From assembly GCA_017398125.1 (NCBI GenBank), contig JAFQHE010000055.1:1-64000 (forward strand): a stretch of DNA of 64,000 nucleotides, written 5' to 3'. Below the pieces are notes generated by a model. It worked only from the letters and a program-made list of their open reading frames with translations. It did not search any database and was not told the DNA's origin. This document shows positions 8,947 to 18,245 of the stretch, piece after piece (position 1 is the first letter of the stretch; the number at the start of each line of letters is the position of its first letter). This stretch comes from Bacteroidales bacterium. GTDB taxonomy: Bacteria; Bacteroidota; Bacteroidia; Bacteroidales; UBA932. The position numbers and the translations under genes were made by a program.

Positions 8947-11418
8947 CTATCTTCCGCTGTTCCTGACCATCGACTCTATAGCAGTATTCATCTGACCGGC
9001 ATTCAGCAGCTCCTCCAACGGAAGATGCATCCTGTAACGCCAATAGTGGTTCGGGTTTGAAGGGTCATTGATCCTTTCACACTCTGCTTTTTCACATCTG
9101 ATCGTCTCATCTATTGAGATCCAGTCCTGCAGAGGGAATATTGCCAGCATACTCGGTGCTGCAAGGTTCTCTTCAAGCATGGCTTTACATTCAGCTCCAT
9201 TTGCCGACCCTCTTTTTGCACCAAGCCACATGCGCATTGTCTCACTGTCATGTGTGCTTGTGGTACATACACTCAAATATGGATATTCGGCCGGATTGCC
9301 CAAATCTCTTCCGAACTGCTTCGGCATGATCATCAGCTCAAGTGAGAAGATTTTCAAATTCTTCATACATCTTGTTACCGACGGCGACAGCATACCCAAA
9401 TCCTCTCCACAAGAGAGCATATTGGTTGCTGCTATCAGATGCTGCAGCTTCTTCATCGCATTGTTGTACCACATCTCATCGTGACGGTCAAAGAAATAGT
9501 AGTGGTGCAACCTGTTGTAGGCCTCCTTCTCATTGTCCGGAAGATCACGGAACTGCGCTCCGTTCTGGCCCGAAATCATCGGATGGTACAATCCTTTTGT
9601 GTAGGAGTCCTCTATAAACAGTCTGTCGAGACCCGAATAGTTTTTGCTTCTCTCCAAATCGGCACCTAACGGAACTCCCATCTCCCTTATCTGCTGCAGT
9701 GTAAGCGGACATGACGGATAGAAGTGTCCCATACGGCCATCCTGGTACTCAATTGGAGTCTCCCATATTCTGAAGAAACCGAGGATATGGTCAATTCTGT
9801 ATGCATCAAAATATTTTGCAAAACAGGTCAGACGCTGCTTCCACCATTTGTAGTTATCCTCTGCCATCTTATCCCAATTATATGTCGGGAAGCCCCAGTT
9901 CTGGCCTGAGATTGAGAAGAAATCCGGCGGAGCACCAGCCTGTTGGCCAAAGTTGAAAAGATCTGGATATTGCCACGCCTCTACGCTGTCGCGTGATATG
10001 CCAATGGGAATATCGCCCTTTATTGCCACACCACAAGACATTGCGTGCCTTTTTGTGGCGCACATCTGTTTATAAAGGTTATACTGCAGATATACATAGA
10101 AATATACATCTTTTGCATATTTGCTTTGGGGGGCAGATACCTTCTCAATTAACTTTTCGGAAAAGACAGAACAATTGAAATTCTGGAACTCAGGCAATTT
10201 GTCCCAATGCCTGAAGTTTGCACTTCCGAAATGATCTCTCAACATTGAGAATACTGCATACGGCAAAAGCCACTCCCTGTTTTCCTTTGCAAAAGTATAG
10301 TACATCGGCTCCGCAAAGACATTCTCACTCTCCTGCTCATACATAGCCCTGCAATACCTCATCTTTGAGTTCCACACCGCCTCATAATCAAGATACTGCT
10401 GGGAATTAAGCCTGCCGCCCTCCTCTTTCAGCTCCTTGTACAGAGCCCTGTCATTCATTTCACCGAGCTCGTCAAGATTAATATATAGAGGATGGAGCGC
10501 AAGCGTTGATATGCAGTTATATGGATAGGAATCTTTCCAGGAGAGATGTGCTGTTGTATCATTGATCGGCAAAAGCTGTATGATTGACATGCCTGTCCTG
10601 TGAGCCCAATCTACCAACAGTCTGAGATCCTTGAAGTCGCCCACACCATGGCTTTTAGTGGAGCGCAACGAAAATACAGGAACTGCCACTCCTGCAAAAT
10701 GCGGTTTGGCCATCTGCAATGCTGTTTGCGAGTGTTCCACTATAACACTGTTGTTCCTGCCGATTTTAGGAATTGTTATACTCCTGTTGTCACAATTCTC
10801 CCAAACTACATTGCCGTTTAAAGTATCAACCACTATAAATTTGTACTCCAACCACTGCTGCGCATAATTTGAAGCATCCATATAAGCCTCCCATCTCAAA
10901 CCCTCCGCACGCGACATGATTATGGATTTTTCCGGTTTCCACTCTCCAAACAGTGCAGAATCGCCACATAATCTCACCTGACAATGGTCTGGCACATTTG
11001 GCACTATGGCTCTAATGATAAGTTCATGCTCTTTTCTGTGGGTTCTGCTGTGTCCAGGAGCCCCGAAAGAGTAAAAAACGTCCGAAAAGGGAGCTGTGAG
11101 AAACGGTGCCTCTGTTGTATTGCCAGTCCACTGGTCAAATGTTTCAACCTTTGATGTTGATGTTCCAATAGCAATGGAGCGGCTCTTTCCAGCCTCATAA
11201 TAGATATTGCCACCCGGTTCCTTTACAAAATATTTGTATGAGATTGTCCTCTCCTTCACATTATTGAAGCTTATATGGGCACTCCATATAGAATTACCCT
11301 CATAGCTCATCTTAAGGGCCTTTTCAGGCCTGTTCTCGCCAAGACTTCTGGTTGATCCCGTAATGAAAAGTTCCTCCTGGTGTGCAGGATTGAAGTTTAT
11401 AGTAAATTTTATGATCAT
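8947..11418 (-). CDS. malQ: 4-alpha-glucanotransferase (amylomaltase, GH77) with two starch-binding domains
   Basis: An 823-residue enzyme that moves alpha-1,4-glucan chains between acceptors, releasing glucose, in maltodextrin and glycogen metabolism. The first about 240 residues hold two CBM20-like starch-binding modules (HQEELFITGS, then CQVRLCGDSALFGEW). The GH77 catalytic barrel follows, with the nucleophile Asp in FDAYRIDHILGF, the acid/base Glu in SCGEDLGM and the third Asp in TSTHDSETMRMW. There is no signal peptide, so it acts in the cytoplasm. This domain order is the usual form in Bacteroidota and plants. It starts 5 bases after the flippase-like gene and closes the panC-panD operon. 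Confidence 0.93.
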   Translation of the reverse strand: MIIKFTINFNPAHQEELFITGSTRSLGENRPEKALKMSYEGNSIWSAHISFNNVKERTISYKYFVKEPGGNIYYEAGKSRSIAIGTSTSKVETFDQWTGNTTEAPFLTAPFSDVFYSFGAPGHSRTHRKEHELIIRAIVPNVPDHCQVRLCGDSALFGEWKPEKSIIMSRAEGLRWEAYMDASNYAQQWLEYKFIVVDTLNGNVVWENCDNRSITIPKIGRNNSVIVEHSQTALQMAKPHFAGVAVPVFSLRSTKSHGVGDFKDLRLLVDWAHRTGMSIIQLLPINDTTAHLSWKDSYPYNCISTLALHPLYINLDELGEMNDRALYKELKEEGGRLNSQQYLDYEAVWNSKMRYCRAMYEQESENVFAEPMYYTFAKENREWLLPYAVFSMLRDHFGSANFRHWDKLPEFQNFNCSVFSEKLIEKVSAPQSKYAKDVYFYVYLQYNLYKQMCATKRHAMSCGVAIKGDIPIGISRDSVEAWQYPDLFNFGQQAGAPPDFFSISGQNWGFPTYNWDKMAEDNYKWWKQRLTCFAKYFDAYRIDHILGFFRIWETPIEYQDGRMGHFYPSCPLTLQQIREMGVPLGADLERSKNYSGLDRLFIEDSYTKGLYHPMISGQNGAQFRDLPDNEKEAYNRLHHYYFFDRHDEMWYNNAMKKLQHLIAATNMLSCGEDLGMLSPSVTRCMKNLKIFSLELMIMPKQFGRDLGNPAEYPYLSVCTTSTHDSETMRMWLGAKRGSANGAECKAMLEENLAAPSMLAIFPLQDWISIDETIRCEKAECERINDPSNPNHYWRYRMHLPLEELLNAGQMNTAIESMVRNSGR

Positions 11419-11423
11419 CTTTT

Positions 11424-12440
11424 TCAGTTCTTTTTAGAAGACAAACTTATGCTTACAAGAGAGGCGACACCACATACTATCATTGCAAGAGCCTGTGCCT
11501 CATGTGAAATTGTAGCAAACACCACTCCTGTTGTCTGGGCAATTCCGTAGACACTTGCCAATGCCAGACTGACTATAAAGTGATATGCACCCAGGCCTCC
11601 CTGTACCGGAACGGCCCATCCCAAACCACCAACTATCATAAGAAAGAGAGCATCTGCTCCATTGAGATGGCCTACAGTAGGAAATGCCATGATTGTAGTA
11701 TAGCTTGTCAGCCAATATGTGAGCCATATCATAAGGGTATAAAAAATGAAGAGCCACTTGTGTTTCATCTTAAAGAGCGATATGAGCCCCTGCATCAATC
11801 CCCTGAATATATCGGCCACCTTGGCCACTATCTTTATTTTCAGTAATTTCTCCCGATAGATCCAACCTGCTGCAACCGCAAGTAGTGCCGCAATTGCAAA
11901 GGCTGCAAATATCCATACCAGCTTAACGCTGAATTTCTCCTTAAGCGGCATATAGAGTTCATCGCTCAAAAAGCCTCCAAACTCATTCCATTTGAAAAGC
12001 AACAGAACAACAATCCAAAGGAGCAGACACACCATATCAAGAGCCCTTTCTACCACAACTGTTCCCAAAGCTCCCTCAAATGTCACCTTTTTATTGCGTG
12101 CAACCACACCGCACCTTGCAAATTCACCGGCACGGGGAACTGCAAAGTTGGTCAGATATGCTATTGCCACACCATCATAAGCCTCCCGGAAAGTTATGGA
12201 ACTGTTCAAAGGCTGCAAGAGCAGTTGCCACCGCAATGCCCTTACAATAAAGCCTGCAACACCTATTGCCATAGAGACACCTATCCAGTAGAAGTTGCAG
12301 CTTTTCAGACCATTAATAAAATCCTGCCACTTTACCTCTCTGAACGAGAAATACAATAAAATACCTGCTATTGATAACAAAAACAGGTATTTTATCACTT
12401 TCTTGATTGTTATGCTCTTGTTAGAATTCTCTGGTACCAT
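11424..12440 (-). CDS. Flippase-like integral membrane protein (UPF0104 / lysyl-PG synthase TM domain)
   Basis: A 338-residue inner-membrane protein with about 7-8 hydrophobic segments and the conserved polar features of the family (RALRW, then PRAGEFARCGVVARN, then PVQGGLGAYHF). This domain is the membrane part of MprF and of AglD-type proteins and is thought to move lipids or lipid-linked intermediates across the bilayer. Here it stands alone, without the aminoacyl-transferase domain. It lies 45 bases downstream of panD and overlaps functionally with nothing in that pathway. The pan-flippase linkage is seen in other Bacteroidales, so the grouping appears to be ancestral. Confidence 0.8.
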   Translation of the reverse strand: MVPENSNKSITIKKVIKYLFLLSIAGILLYFSFREVKWQDFINGLKSCNFYWIGVSMAIGVAGFIVRALRWQLLLQPLNSSITFREAYDGVAIAYLTNFAVPRAGEFARCGVVARNKKVTFEGALGTVVVERALDMVCLLLWIVVLLLFKWNEFGGFLSDELYMPLKEKFSVKLVWIFAAFAIAALLAVAAGWIYREKLLKIKIVAKVADIFRGLMQGLISLFKMKHKWLFIFYTLMIWLTYWLTSYTTIMAFPTVGHLNGADALFLMIVGGLGWAVPVQGGLGAYHFIVSLALASVYGIAQTTGVVFATISHEAQALAMIVCGVASLVSISLSSKKN

Positions 12441-12485
12441 TATTCAAAACCCCATCAGGGAATCCTATTCCGACCCGAAGGGTCA

Positions 12486-12839
12486 CTACTTTATCAACTT
12501 GTTTGTAACAGAGTCAGGGAATACAACCATAGGTTTGAACTCCTTAGCCTCATCTGGAGTCATCAGGGCATAAGACATGATTATTACAAGATCACCCACA
12601 GCACACTTGCGGGCAGCTGCACCATTCAGACAGATCTTGCCACTACCTCTCTCTCCTTTTATAACATAGGTTTCAAGCCTCTCGCCATTGTTTATATTTA
12701 CAATCTGCACCTTCTCATTCTCATAAAGGCCTGCAGCCTCAATAAGATCCTCATCAATTGTAATGCTGCCAATATAATTGAGATTGGCCTCAGTAATGGT
12801 TACCCTATGTATTTTTGATTTTACTACTTCAATAAACAT
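12486..12839 (-). CDS. panD: Aspartate 1-decarboxylase
   Basis: A 117-residue pyruvoyl-dependent enzyme making beta-alanine from L-aspartate for pantothenate and coenzyme A. The self-cleavage site is visible as G24-S25 in NYIGSITID, so the chain should split into a short beta and a longer alpha chain with a pyruvoyl group from Ser25. The conserved NGAAARK (substrate-binding Asn) is near residue 72. Length is normal. It lies 64 bases after panC in the same direction, giving the two committed steps of pantothenate synthesis. A copy of the CCCGACAG motif lies 31 bases upstream of its ATG. Confidence 0.96.
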   Translation of the reverse strand: MFIEVVKSKIHRVTITEANLNYIGSITIDEDLIEAAGLYENEKVQIVNINNGERLETYVIKGERGSGKICLNGAAARKCAVGDLVIIMSYALMTPDEAKEFKPMVVFPDSVTNKLIK

Positions 12840-12903
12840 ACAGCAGTTTTTTTCTAATTTAATTTCCTACCCGACAGAACCACACTCCTGTCATTATCAT
12901 AAA

Positions 12904-13740
12904 CTACAGACCGATATTGTCAATAAGTCTAACCGGACGTGCATACACAGCACACCACAAACGCACATTCTCCGAATCACTCCAATTTTTGATTGGAGTA
13001 AGCGAATCTGCATCAATTATCTCAATATACTCTGTCTCAAGCTCACTGTTCGCATCAATCTGTTTTGTAAGTTCAGCTATTGTCTCCTGTGGAGTCATGC
13101 TCTTGCGCAACTCCTTAGCCTTGCATATTGTCCTGTATATATGAGGGGCTGCTTCACGCTGTGCAGCGGTCAAAAGGGTATTCCTCGAACTTTTTGCAAG
13201 ACCATCATCCTCCCTTATTATGTCACATGGAACAATCTGAAGCGGATAACCGAGTTTCTGCACAAAATACTTTATGATTGCAACCTGCTGGAAATCCTTC
13301 TCTCCAAAGAAGGCAAATGCTGGTTTCACAATATCAAAAAGTCGTGTAACAACCTGGACTACACCGTTGAAATGTCCAGGTCTGCGAGGGCCCTCACCGT
13401 AATTGTCAAGCCCGCCCATATCAAACACGCGTGTATCCTCCTCCGGATAGATGTCAATAACACGTGGAGCAAAAACTATATCGACACCGCTCTTTTCAAG
13501 AAGCTCACAATCAGCCTCCAGAGTACGCGGATAAGTTGCAAGATCCTGTTTGTTGTTAAATTGGGTTGGATTTACAAAAATGCTCACTATAGTATGGGAA
13601 CATTTGCCAACTGACCTTTCCACTAAAGATATATGACCCTCATGAAGGGCACCCATTGTCGGAACAAATCCAACATCTGACTTATGCTCCAGTTTGCCGT
13701 ATGCCTCGGTAAACTCAGCAAGAGTTTTGGCAATAATCAT
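12904..13740 (-). CDS. panC: Pantothenate synthetase (pantoate-beta-alanine ligase)
   Basis: A 278-residue cytoplasmic enzyme that joins pantoate and beta-alanine with ATP via pantoyl-adenylate. The nucleotide-binding HxGH-type motif is in GALHEGHISL. The KDxQQ motif is in GEKDFQQV, and SSRNTLL follows near residue 180. Length matches the family. It is the first gene of the leftward operon panC-panD-flippase-malQ, with a well-formed promoter 25-55 bases upstream. Confidence 0.96.
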   Translation of the reverse strand: MIIAKTLAEFTEAYGKLEHKSDVGFVPTMGALHEGHISLVERSVGKCSHTIVSIFVNPTQFNNKQDLATYPRTLEADCELLEKSGVDIVFAPRVIDIYPEEDTRVFDMGGLDNYGEGPRRPGHFNGVVQVVTRLFDIVKPAFAFFGEKDFQQVAIIKYFVQKLGYPLQIVPCDIIREDDGLAKSSRNTLLTAAQREAAPHIYRTICKAKELRKSMTPQETIAELTKQIDANSELETEYIEIIDADSLTPIKNWSDSENVRLWCAVYARPVRLIDNIGL

Positions 13741-13764
13741 TTGTTAGCGAATCTAAAATTTCTG

Positions 13765-13795
13765 CAAACGTACAAAAAAAAATAATATCCGCAAT
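13765..13795 (-). promoter_or_regulatory. Promoter of the panC operon
   Basis: On the minus strand ATTG (13792-13795, 3 of 4 matching TTTG) is followed after 19 bases by TACGTTTG (13765-13772). The predicted start is close to 13758, giving panC a leader of under 20 bases. Confidence 0.65.
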
Positions 13796-13826
13796 TTGCT
13801 GTTAAAATATTATACTTTACAGGATC

Positions 13827-14660
13827 TTATCTCTTCTCCTTGGCCTTCTCCACCAAATGCCTGAAAATGCCTAAAAATGAGTCATCTCCCATTGATACAA
13901 ACCCCTCAGGATGGAACTGAAGGCCCCATACACAATCTGAGTCTATCTTCTCTATGGCCTCAACAATACCATCTTTTGAGTAGGCAGTAACCTTAAAGCC
14001 GGGTGCAATATCCTTAACAGCCTGATGGTGGTATGAATTTACCGCAATACTCTTTACACCAAGTTGATTATGAAGCAACGATCCCTCTTCAATATCAATT
14101 GTATGAGTGCCGTAATTGCGCGGAGCCTTCTGGCTGTGTTTTATATACGAAGTTGGTACCTGAGATGGGATGTCCTGATACAAAGTACCGCCGAATGCAA
14201 CATTCATAAGTTGCTCACCCCTGCATATTCCCAACACAGGAAGGCCCTTGGCTACAGCCATTCTTATGAGCATAATATCAAACTCATCACGCTCTGGGAC
14301 AATCTCACCCAAAGCCCTTAGCGGCTCCTCGCCGTAACCCTTGAGCGGATCAATATCCTCTCCACCGGTCATCACAACGGCATCAACCACCTCAAGAACT
14401 GCCTCTATTTGAGCCTTGTCGGTAGTTATTGGAATTACCACAGGAACACCGCCGGCCCTTTTTATTGCCCTTACATAGGTAATTGGGGCCGATGCCGCAT
14501 CGGTTTCACTTGCAGATACTCCAATAATCGGCATTCTTTCACAGTTCTCTGCCACAGTTGCCTTTTCTACAGAACCTTTAACCTTTTTATGGGCCTGCAT
14601 ATCAATTGTACCCATTGCAATTGCAGCAACCGCTGCCAAAAGAAATATTACTCTTTTCAT
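13827..14660 (-). CDS. Exported gamma-glutamyl-gamma-aminobutyrate hydrolase-like protein (peptidase C26)
   Basis: A 277-residue class I glutamine-amidotransferase-fold hydrolase with a signal peptide (cleavage near DMQAHK). The nucleophile Cys sits in LGICRGEQLMN and the partner His-Glu in LQFHPEG, the C26 triad. PuuD-type relatives cleave gamma-glutamyl bonds such as gamma-glutamyl-GABA in the cytoplasm; this copy appears to be exported, so it more likely acts on gamma-glutamyl peptides in the periplasm. It lies 46 bases downstream of an exported serine hydrolase and probably shares its promoter. Confidence 0.85.
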   Translation of the reverse strand: MKRVIFLLAAVAAIAMGTIDMQAHKKVKGSVEKATVAENCERMPIIGVSASETDAASAPITYVRAIKRAGGVPVVIPITTDKAQIEAVLEVVDAVVMTGGEDIDPLKGYGEEPLRALGEIVPERDEFDIMLIRMAVAKGLPVLGICRGEQLMNVAFGGTLYQDIPSQVPTSYIKHSQKAPRNYGTHTIDIEEGSLLHNQLGVKSIAVNSYHHQAVKDIAPGFKVTAYSKDGIVEAIEKIDSDCVWGLQFHPEGFVSMGDDSFLGIFRHLVEKAKEKR

Positions 14661-14706
14661 ATTGTTATCTCCTCTCCAATAATTTGTTTTTCACTTTTCT
14701 CATTCC

Positions 14707-16290
14707 CTATTTTTTGGTCCAGCCGCCAAAGCTATCCTCCTCGTTGTAGTTGAACTCAACCTCAAAGCCTGTAACCTTCTTACCCTTATCATCCATAAAG
14801 AAGTTTAGAGGGAATTCATGACCGTCGCTCCAGAATGTGAATGTATTGCCATTTTTATGGTTCAATTTGTTCTTGAAGCCCTTCTTTCCAATCTCAATAT
14901 ACAATTGGTCGCCCTCCAATGAGATTCTTGCATTGCCGAACAATTCATCCTTAACATACTCGCCAACAAGCAATTTGCTCTTAGGAGCCTCAATCTTCTC
15001 CTCTTTTGCAGCTGCCTCTTCTGCCTTTGCCTGAGATCTCTTCTCATCTGCCAACCACTCCTCAAAAGACTCTTTGCTGTAATCCTTGAACTCCTCTGTA
15101 AACTGGCCTGCAGGGGCCCCCATTACAAGGTCAATGAGTCGGCGCATAATTGCATAACGTGGAGATGCACCCGCCTCACAGTTGACCAATATTACACCGC
15201 TCAACTCTATTTCAGGCACAAAGAAACACAATGCTGTAAAGCCCCAGGTTGTTCCTGTATGGAAGTACAATCTGTACTTGTTGTTCTGCTCAATGAACCA
15301 GCAGTTTCCGTAAAGTGTGGTCTTGTTGCCGGTCTGGGAGGTAATGTTATGTCCCTTGTGCAAATAGGCAACCGCCTTTGAATCCATAACCTGTTTGCCG
15401 TCAACCTTACCGTTGGTTCTGTGGAACTCCGCATATTTGATCATATCAGTTACTGTAGAGTTTACCGAACCTGCAGGACCTACAACGGTAAGCCACCATA
15501 GAGCCTGGTCATCGCCATGAAGTGCATTTACATTAATGGAATCCTTGTAGAAATACTCATGAGGCACAGCCACATTCTTCTGAACTTTGAAGTCCTCGCC
15601 ATTCATTGAAGACAATGTCATTCCAACAGGTCCAAACACCCTCTCCCTTACATTCTCTTCCCAACTCTTGCCGGTCACCTTCTCAATGATCTTCTCTGCA
15701 ATGATGAAAGTGATGTTGTTGTACTGGTAATCGCCCCTGAAACTGTATACAGGCTTCAAAAGACCCAACATTTTATATACATCATCCCTGTCATAGCCCA
15801 CATTAGGAATGTATGTGCCTGCCTGACCACGCAAACCGCTTCTGTGTGTCATGATATCCTTCACCTGCATATTTTTGGTAACCCACGGATCATACATCCT
15901 GAAATCCGGAAGTATGTTTGCAACGGTATCTTCCCATTTTACCTTTCCTTCAGCGACAAGTGAAGCCATGACTGTTGCTGTAAATGATTTTGATACCGAT
16001 CCTATCTGGAACACAGTATTTACATCTATAGGCTCATTGCCGCCCTTCTCCTTAACGCCGAATGCCTTGGAGTATATTACATCGCCGTCCAGTGCAAACG
16101 AAGCGGCAAGACCTGTAAGTTGCCACTCATCCTTTACCTTCTGGATATATGAATCAATATCCTTTACTATTGCCTCCTTGCAACATTTGTCGTCGGGACA
16201 GCAGTTGTTTTCCTGAGCAAAGAGATTGTTGCATGCAACCAATGCAATGGCTACAAAAGCAAAAAAATGAAGAATTCCCTGTTTTCGCAT
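14707..16290 (-). CDS. Exported serine hydrolase (beta-lactamase / S12 type) with DUF3471 tail
   Basis: A 527-residue exported protein (signal peptide ending near NLFAQE). The penicillin-recognising fold is marked by the nucleophile motif SVSK in GSVSKSFTATV, the Tyr-x-Asn motif YNN in YQYNNITF, and HTG in FHTGTTWGF in place of KTG. Such proteins are D-aminopeptidases, esterases or carboxypeptidases rather than true resistance enzymes. The last about 90 residues match DUF3471, a beta-barrel-like tail common to this group, after an Ala/Glu/Lys-rich linker at about 415-445. It heads a two-gene unit with the C26 hydrolase. Confidence 0.85.
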   Translation of the reverse strand: MRKQGILHFFAFVAIALVACNNLFAQENNCCPDDKCCKEAIVKDIDSYIQKVKDEWQLTGLAASFALDGDVIYSKAFGVKEKGGNEPIDVNTVFQIGSVSKSFTATVMASLVAEGKVKWEDTVANILPDFRMYDPWVTKNMQVKDIMTHRSGLRGQAGTYIPNVGYDRDDVYKMLGLLKPVYSFRGDYQYNNITFIIAEKIIEKVTGKSWEENVRERVFGPVGMTLSSMNGEDFKVQKNVAVPHEYFYKDSINVNALHGDDQALWWLTVVGPAGSVNSTVTDMIKYAEFHRTNGKVDGKQVMDSKAVAYLHKGHNITSQTGNKTTLYGNCWFIEQNNKYRLYFHTGTTWGFTALCFFVPEIELSGVILVNCEAGASPRYAIMRRLIDLVMGAPAGQFTEEFKDYSKESFEEWLADEKRSQAKAEEAAAKEEKIEAPKSKLLVGEYVKDELFGNARISLEGDQLYIEIGKKGFKNKLNHKNGNTFTFWSDGHEFPLNFFMDDKGKKVTGFEVEFNYNEEDSFGGWTKK

Positions 16291-16357
16291 AGTATTATAT
16301 TTTTAATGATTATATTTCATATAGCCACAATCCGCAACACCCGGAGTGTGAATCATA

Positions 16358-16365
16358 CAAATTTA
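16358..16365 (-). promoter_or_regulatory. -7 box (TAAATTTG) for the serine hydrolase / C26 pair
   Basis: TAAATTTG on the minus strand, 68 bases upstream of the ATG at 16290. A TTTG lies 22 rather than 19 bases further upstream, so the match is imperfect. Confidence 0.45.
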
Positions 16366-16417
16366 ATAAAATAAATTACAAGCTCTCCAAAAATGGCATT
16401 TTATATCAAAAAATAGA

Positions 16418-16425
16418 TAATTTTG
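16418..16425 (+). promoter_or_regulatory. -7 box (TAATTTTG) for radA
   Basis: TAATTTTG matches TAnnTTTG, 75 bases before the radA ATG and divergent from the box at 16358-16365. The -33 element is weak. Confidence 0.5.
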
Positions 16426-16499
16426 CAGAGATTACAAACCGCTACGGCAGGGGTTGCGCGCAGCAAAAACTGCACAGGCAATATTATAAACCTATTTGT

Positions 16500-18029
16500 A
16501 TGGCCAAGATAAAGAAAGCATGGTTCTGCCGCGAGTGCGGCAATGAGAGTCCAAAATGGATGGGCAAATGCCCTGCCTGTGGAGAGTGGAACACTATGGT
16601 TGAAGAGGTTGTAAGCAAACTGCCCGAGAGTTCCATCACATCACAGAACCGTGCATTTCTGAGTGCAGCCAATCCATTGCCACAACCGCTTACACAGATT
16701 GATTCAGGCTGTGAAAGCCGCATTTCACTCGGCAACAGCGAACTTGACAGGATTCTCGGTGGCGGCATTGTTGAGGGCTCCCTGATTCTCATTGGCGGCG
16801 AGCCGGGAATAGGCAAATCGACCCTTTCGCTCCAGATTCCGCTCTTCTGCAACCATCTTAAGACTCTCTACATTTCGGGTGAGGAGAGCGCACGCCAGAT
16901 AAAACTCAGGGGAGAAAGATTGCTCAACGGTATAGTAAAACATGCTGCAAGCGGGCTGTCGGGAAGCGGAGAGAATTGCCTTATACTCTCTGAAACCTTG
17001 TTGGAGAATATACTCAACCGCGCCAAGGAGACAAAACCGCAGTTGCTCATAATTGACTCAATACAGACAATATACTCGCAGAATGTAGAGTCATCTGCAG
17101 GCAGCGTTTCCCAGGTAAGGGAGTGCGCCGCAGCACTTTTGCGCTTTGCAAAAGAGAGCAATACGCCGGTAATAATCATAGGCCACATAACCAAAGAGGG
17201 CTCAATTGCCGGCCCGAAAATTCTGGAACATATTGTGGATGTGGTGCTTCAGTTTGAAGGCGATACAAGGCACTCCTACAGGATACTCCGCAGCATAAAG
17301 AACCGCTTTGGCTCAACTGCAGAACTTGCCGTATATGAGATGACATCTGAGGGGCTGGAGGAGATTCTCAACCCTTCCGAGATGTTCATACCTATGCACG
17401 ACAACAATCTGAGCGGAACCGCCGTTGCCGCCATGCTCGACGGCACTCGCCCATTCCTGATTGAAGTGCAGTCGCTTGTGAGTTCGGCGGCATACGGCAC
17501 GCCACAGCGCTCTGCAACAGGATTTGATGTAAGGCGCATGAATATGCTCCTTGCAGTATTGGAAAAGAGGGTAGGATTCAAACTTGCCCAGAAAGATGTT
17601 TTCCTCAACATAGCCGGCGGACTCAAGGTTACCGATCCGGCATGCGACCTGGCTATTGTAGCCGCAATCCTCTCATCAAATTTTGATGTGATAATTCCTA
17701 ATGACATAGCATTTGCCGCAGAGATAGGCCTGAGTGGAGAGATAAGGCCCGTAAGCCAGGTAGAGAAACGCATATCCGAAGCGCAGAAACTTGGTTTCAG
17801 GAAGATATTTGTTTCATCATTCAGCAAAATCTCCTGCGATTCCGCTACTGCCCACGAATCTTTAAGAACTGCAACCGGCAATGTTCCTGAATCAACGACA
17901 GGAAACGATGAAATGCCCGGAATGGAGGCTGACGGAACTGCGCCTGAGCAACTTGACGATGGCAGGAACAATGGCATCAGAATAGTGAAGATCTCCACCA
18001 TCCAGGATCTTGTAAAGGCAATCTTTTAA
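16500..18029 (+). CDS. radA: DNA repair protein RadA
   Basis: A 509-residue RecA-related ATPase acting on branched DNA during recombination. In order it shows the zinc finger CRECG...CPACGEW at residues 9-30, the Walker A GGEPGIGKSTL near 100, the RadA-specific KNRFG motif near 264, and a C-terminal Lon-like domain (DVFLNIAGGLKV). It is longer than usual (about 455-460 residues): residues about 447-488 are an extra Ser/Thr/Glu/Gly-rich, low-complexity stretch placed before the final strand and helix. It is monocistronic and convergent with the C25-like gene ending at 18246. Confidence 0.95.
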   Translation: MAKIKKAWFCRECGNESPKWMGKCPACGEWNTMVEEVVSKLPESSITSQNRAFLSAANPLPQPLTQIDSGCESRISLGNSELDRILGGGIVEGSLILIGGEPGIGKSTLSLQIPLFCNHLKTLYISGEESARQIKLRGERLLNGIVKHAASGLSGSGENCLILSETLLENILNRAKETKPQLLIIDSIQTIYSQNVESSAGSVSQVRECAAALLRFAKESNTPVIIIGHITKEGSIAGPKILEHIVDVVLQFEGDTRHSYRILRSIKNRFGSTAELAVYEMTSEGLEEILNPSEMFIPMHDNNLSGTAVAAMLDGTRPFLIEVQSLVSSAAYGTPQRSATGFDVRRMNMLLAVLEKRVGFKLAQKDVFLNIAGGLKVTDPACDLAIVAAILSSNFDVIIPNDIAFAAEIGLSGEIRPVSQVEKRISEAQKLGFRKIFVSSFSKISCDSATAHESLRTATGNVPESTTGNDEMPGMEADGTAPEQLDDGRNNGIRIVKISTIQDLVKAIF

Positions 18030-18102
18030 TGGCTTTCCCGCTTTGTCTTTAATAATTGAACCAGCAATAAGGAGGCCCATTATAGGGCTGATTAAAACAA
18101 CA

Positions 18103-18132
18103 AACCCTGCCAGAAAGCGTTCTGACAGGGTT
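18103..18132. terminator. Bidirectional terminator between radA and the C25-like gene
   Basis: Arms AACCCTGCCAGAA and TTCTGACAGGGTT (13 base pairs with one mismatch) and a four-base loop. T-rich tails follow on both strands, as expected between convergent genes. The rest of 18135-18245 holds no gene that I can support. Confidence 0.85.
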
Positions 18133-18245
18133 TTACTATCTCTGGAAAAGGCCTTTAAGCAAGCCTGCTTCCGGATTTGCCAATCATAGCTGCTCTCCAG
18201 CGAAGAGGCTCCAACGGAGAGCGCCATGCCTGTATCATCTGCAAA

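Noticed and set aside
12778..13614. 278-codon ORF on the plus strand across panC and panD
   Set aside because: It lies antisense to two well-supported genes with intact catalytic motifs; its translation is rich in Cys, His and Leu runs without any domain.
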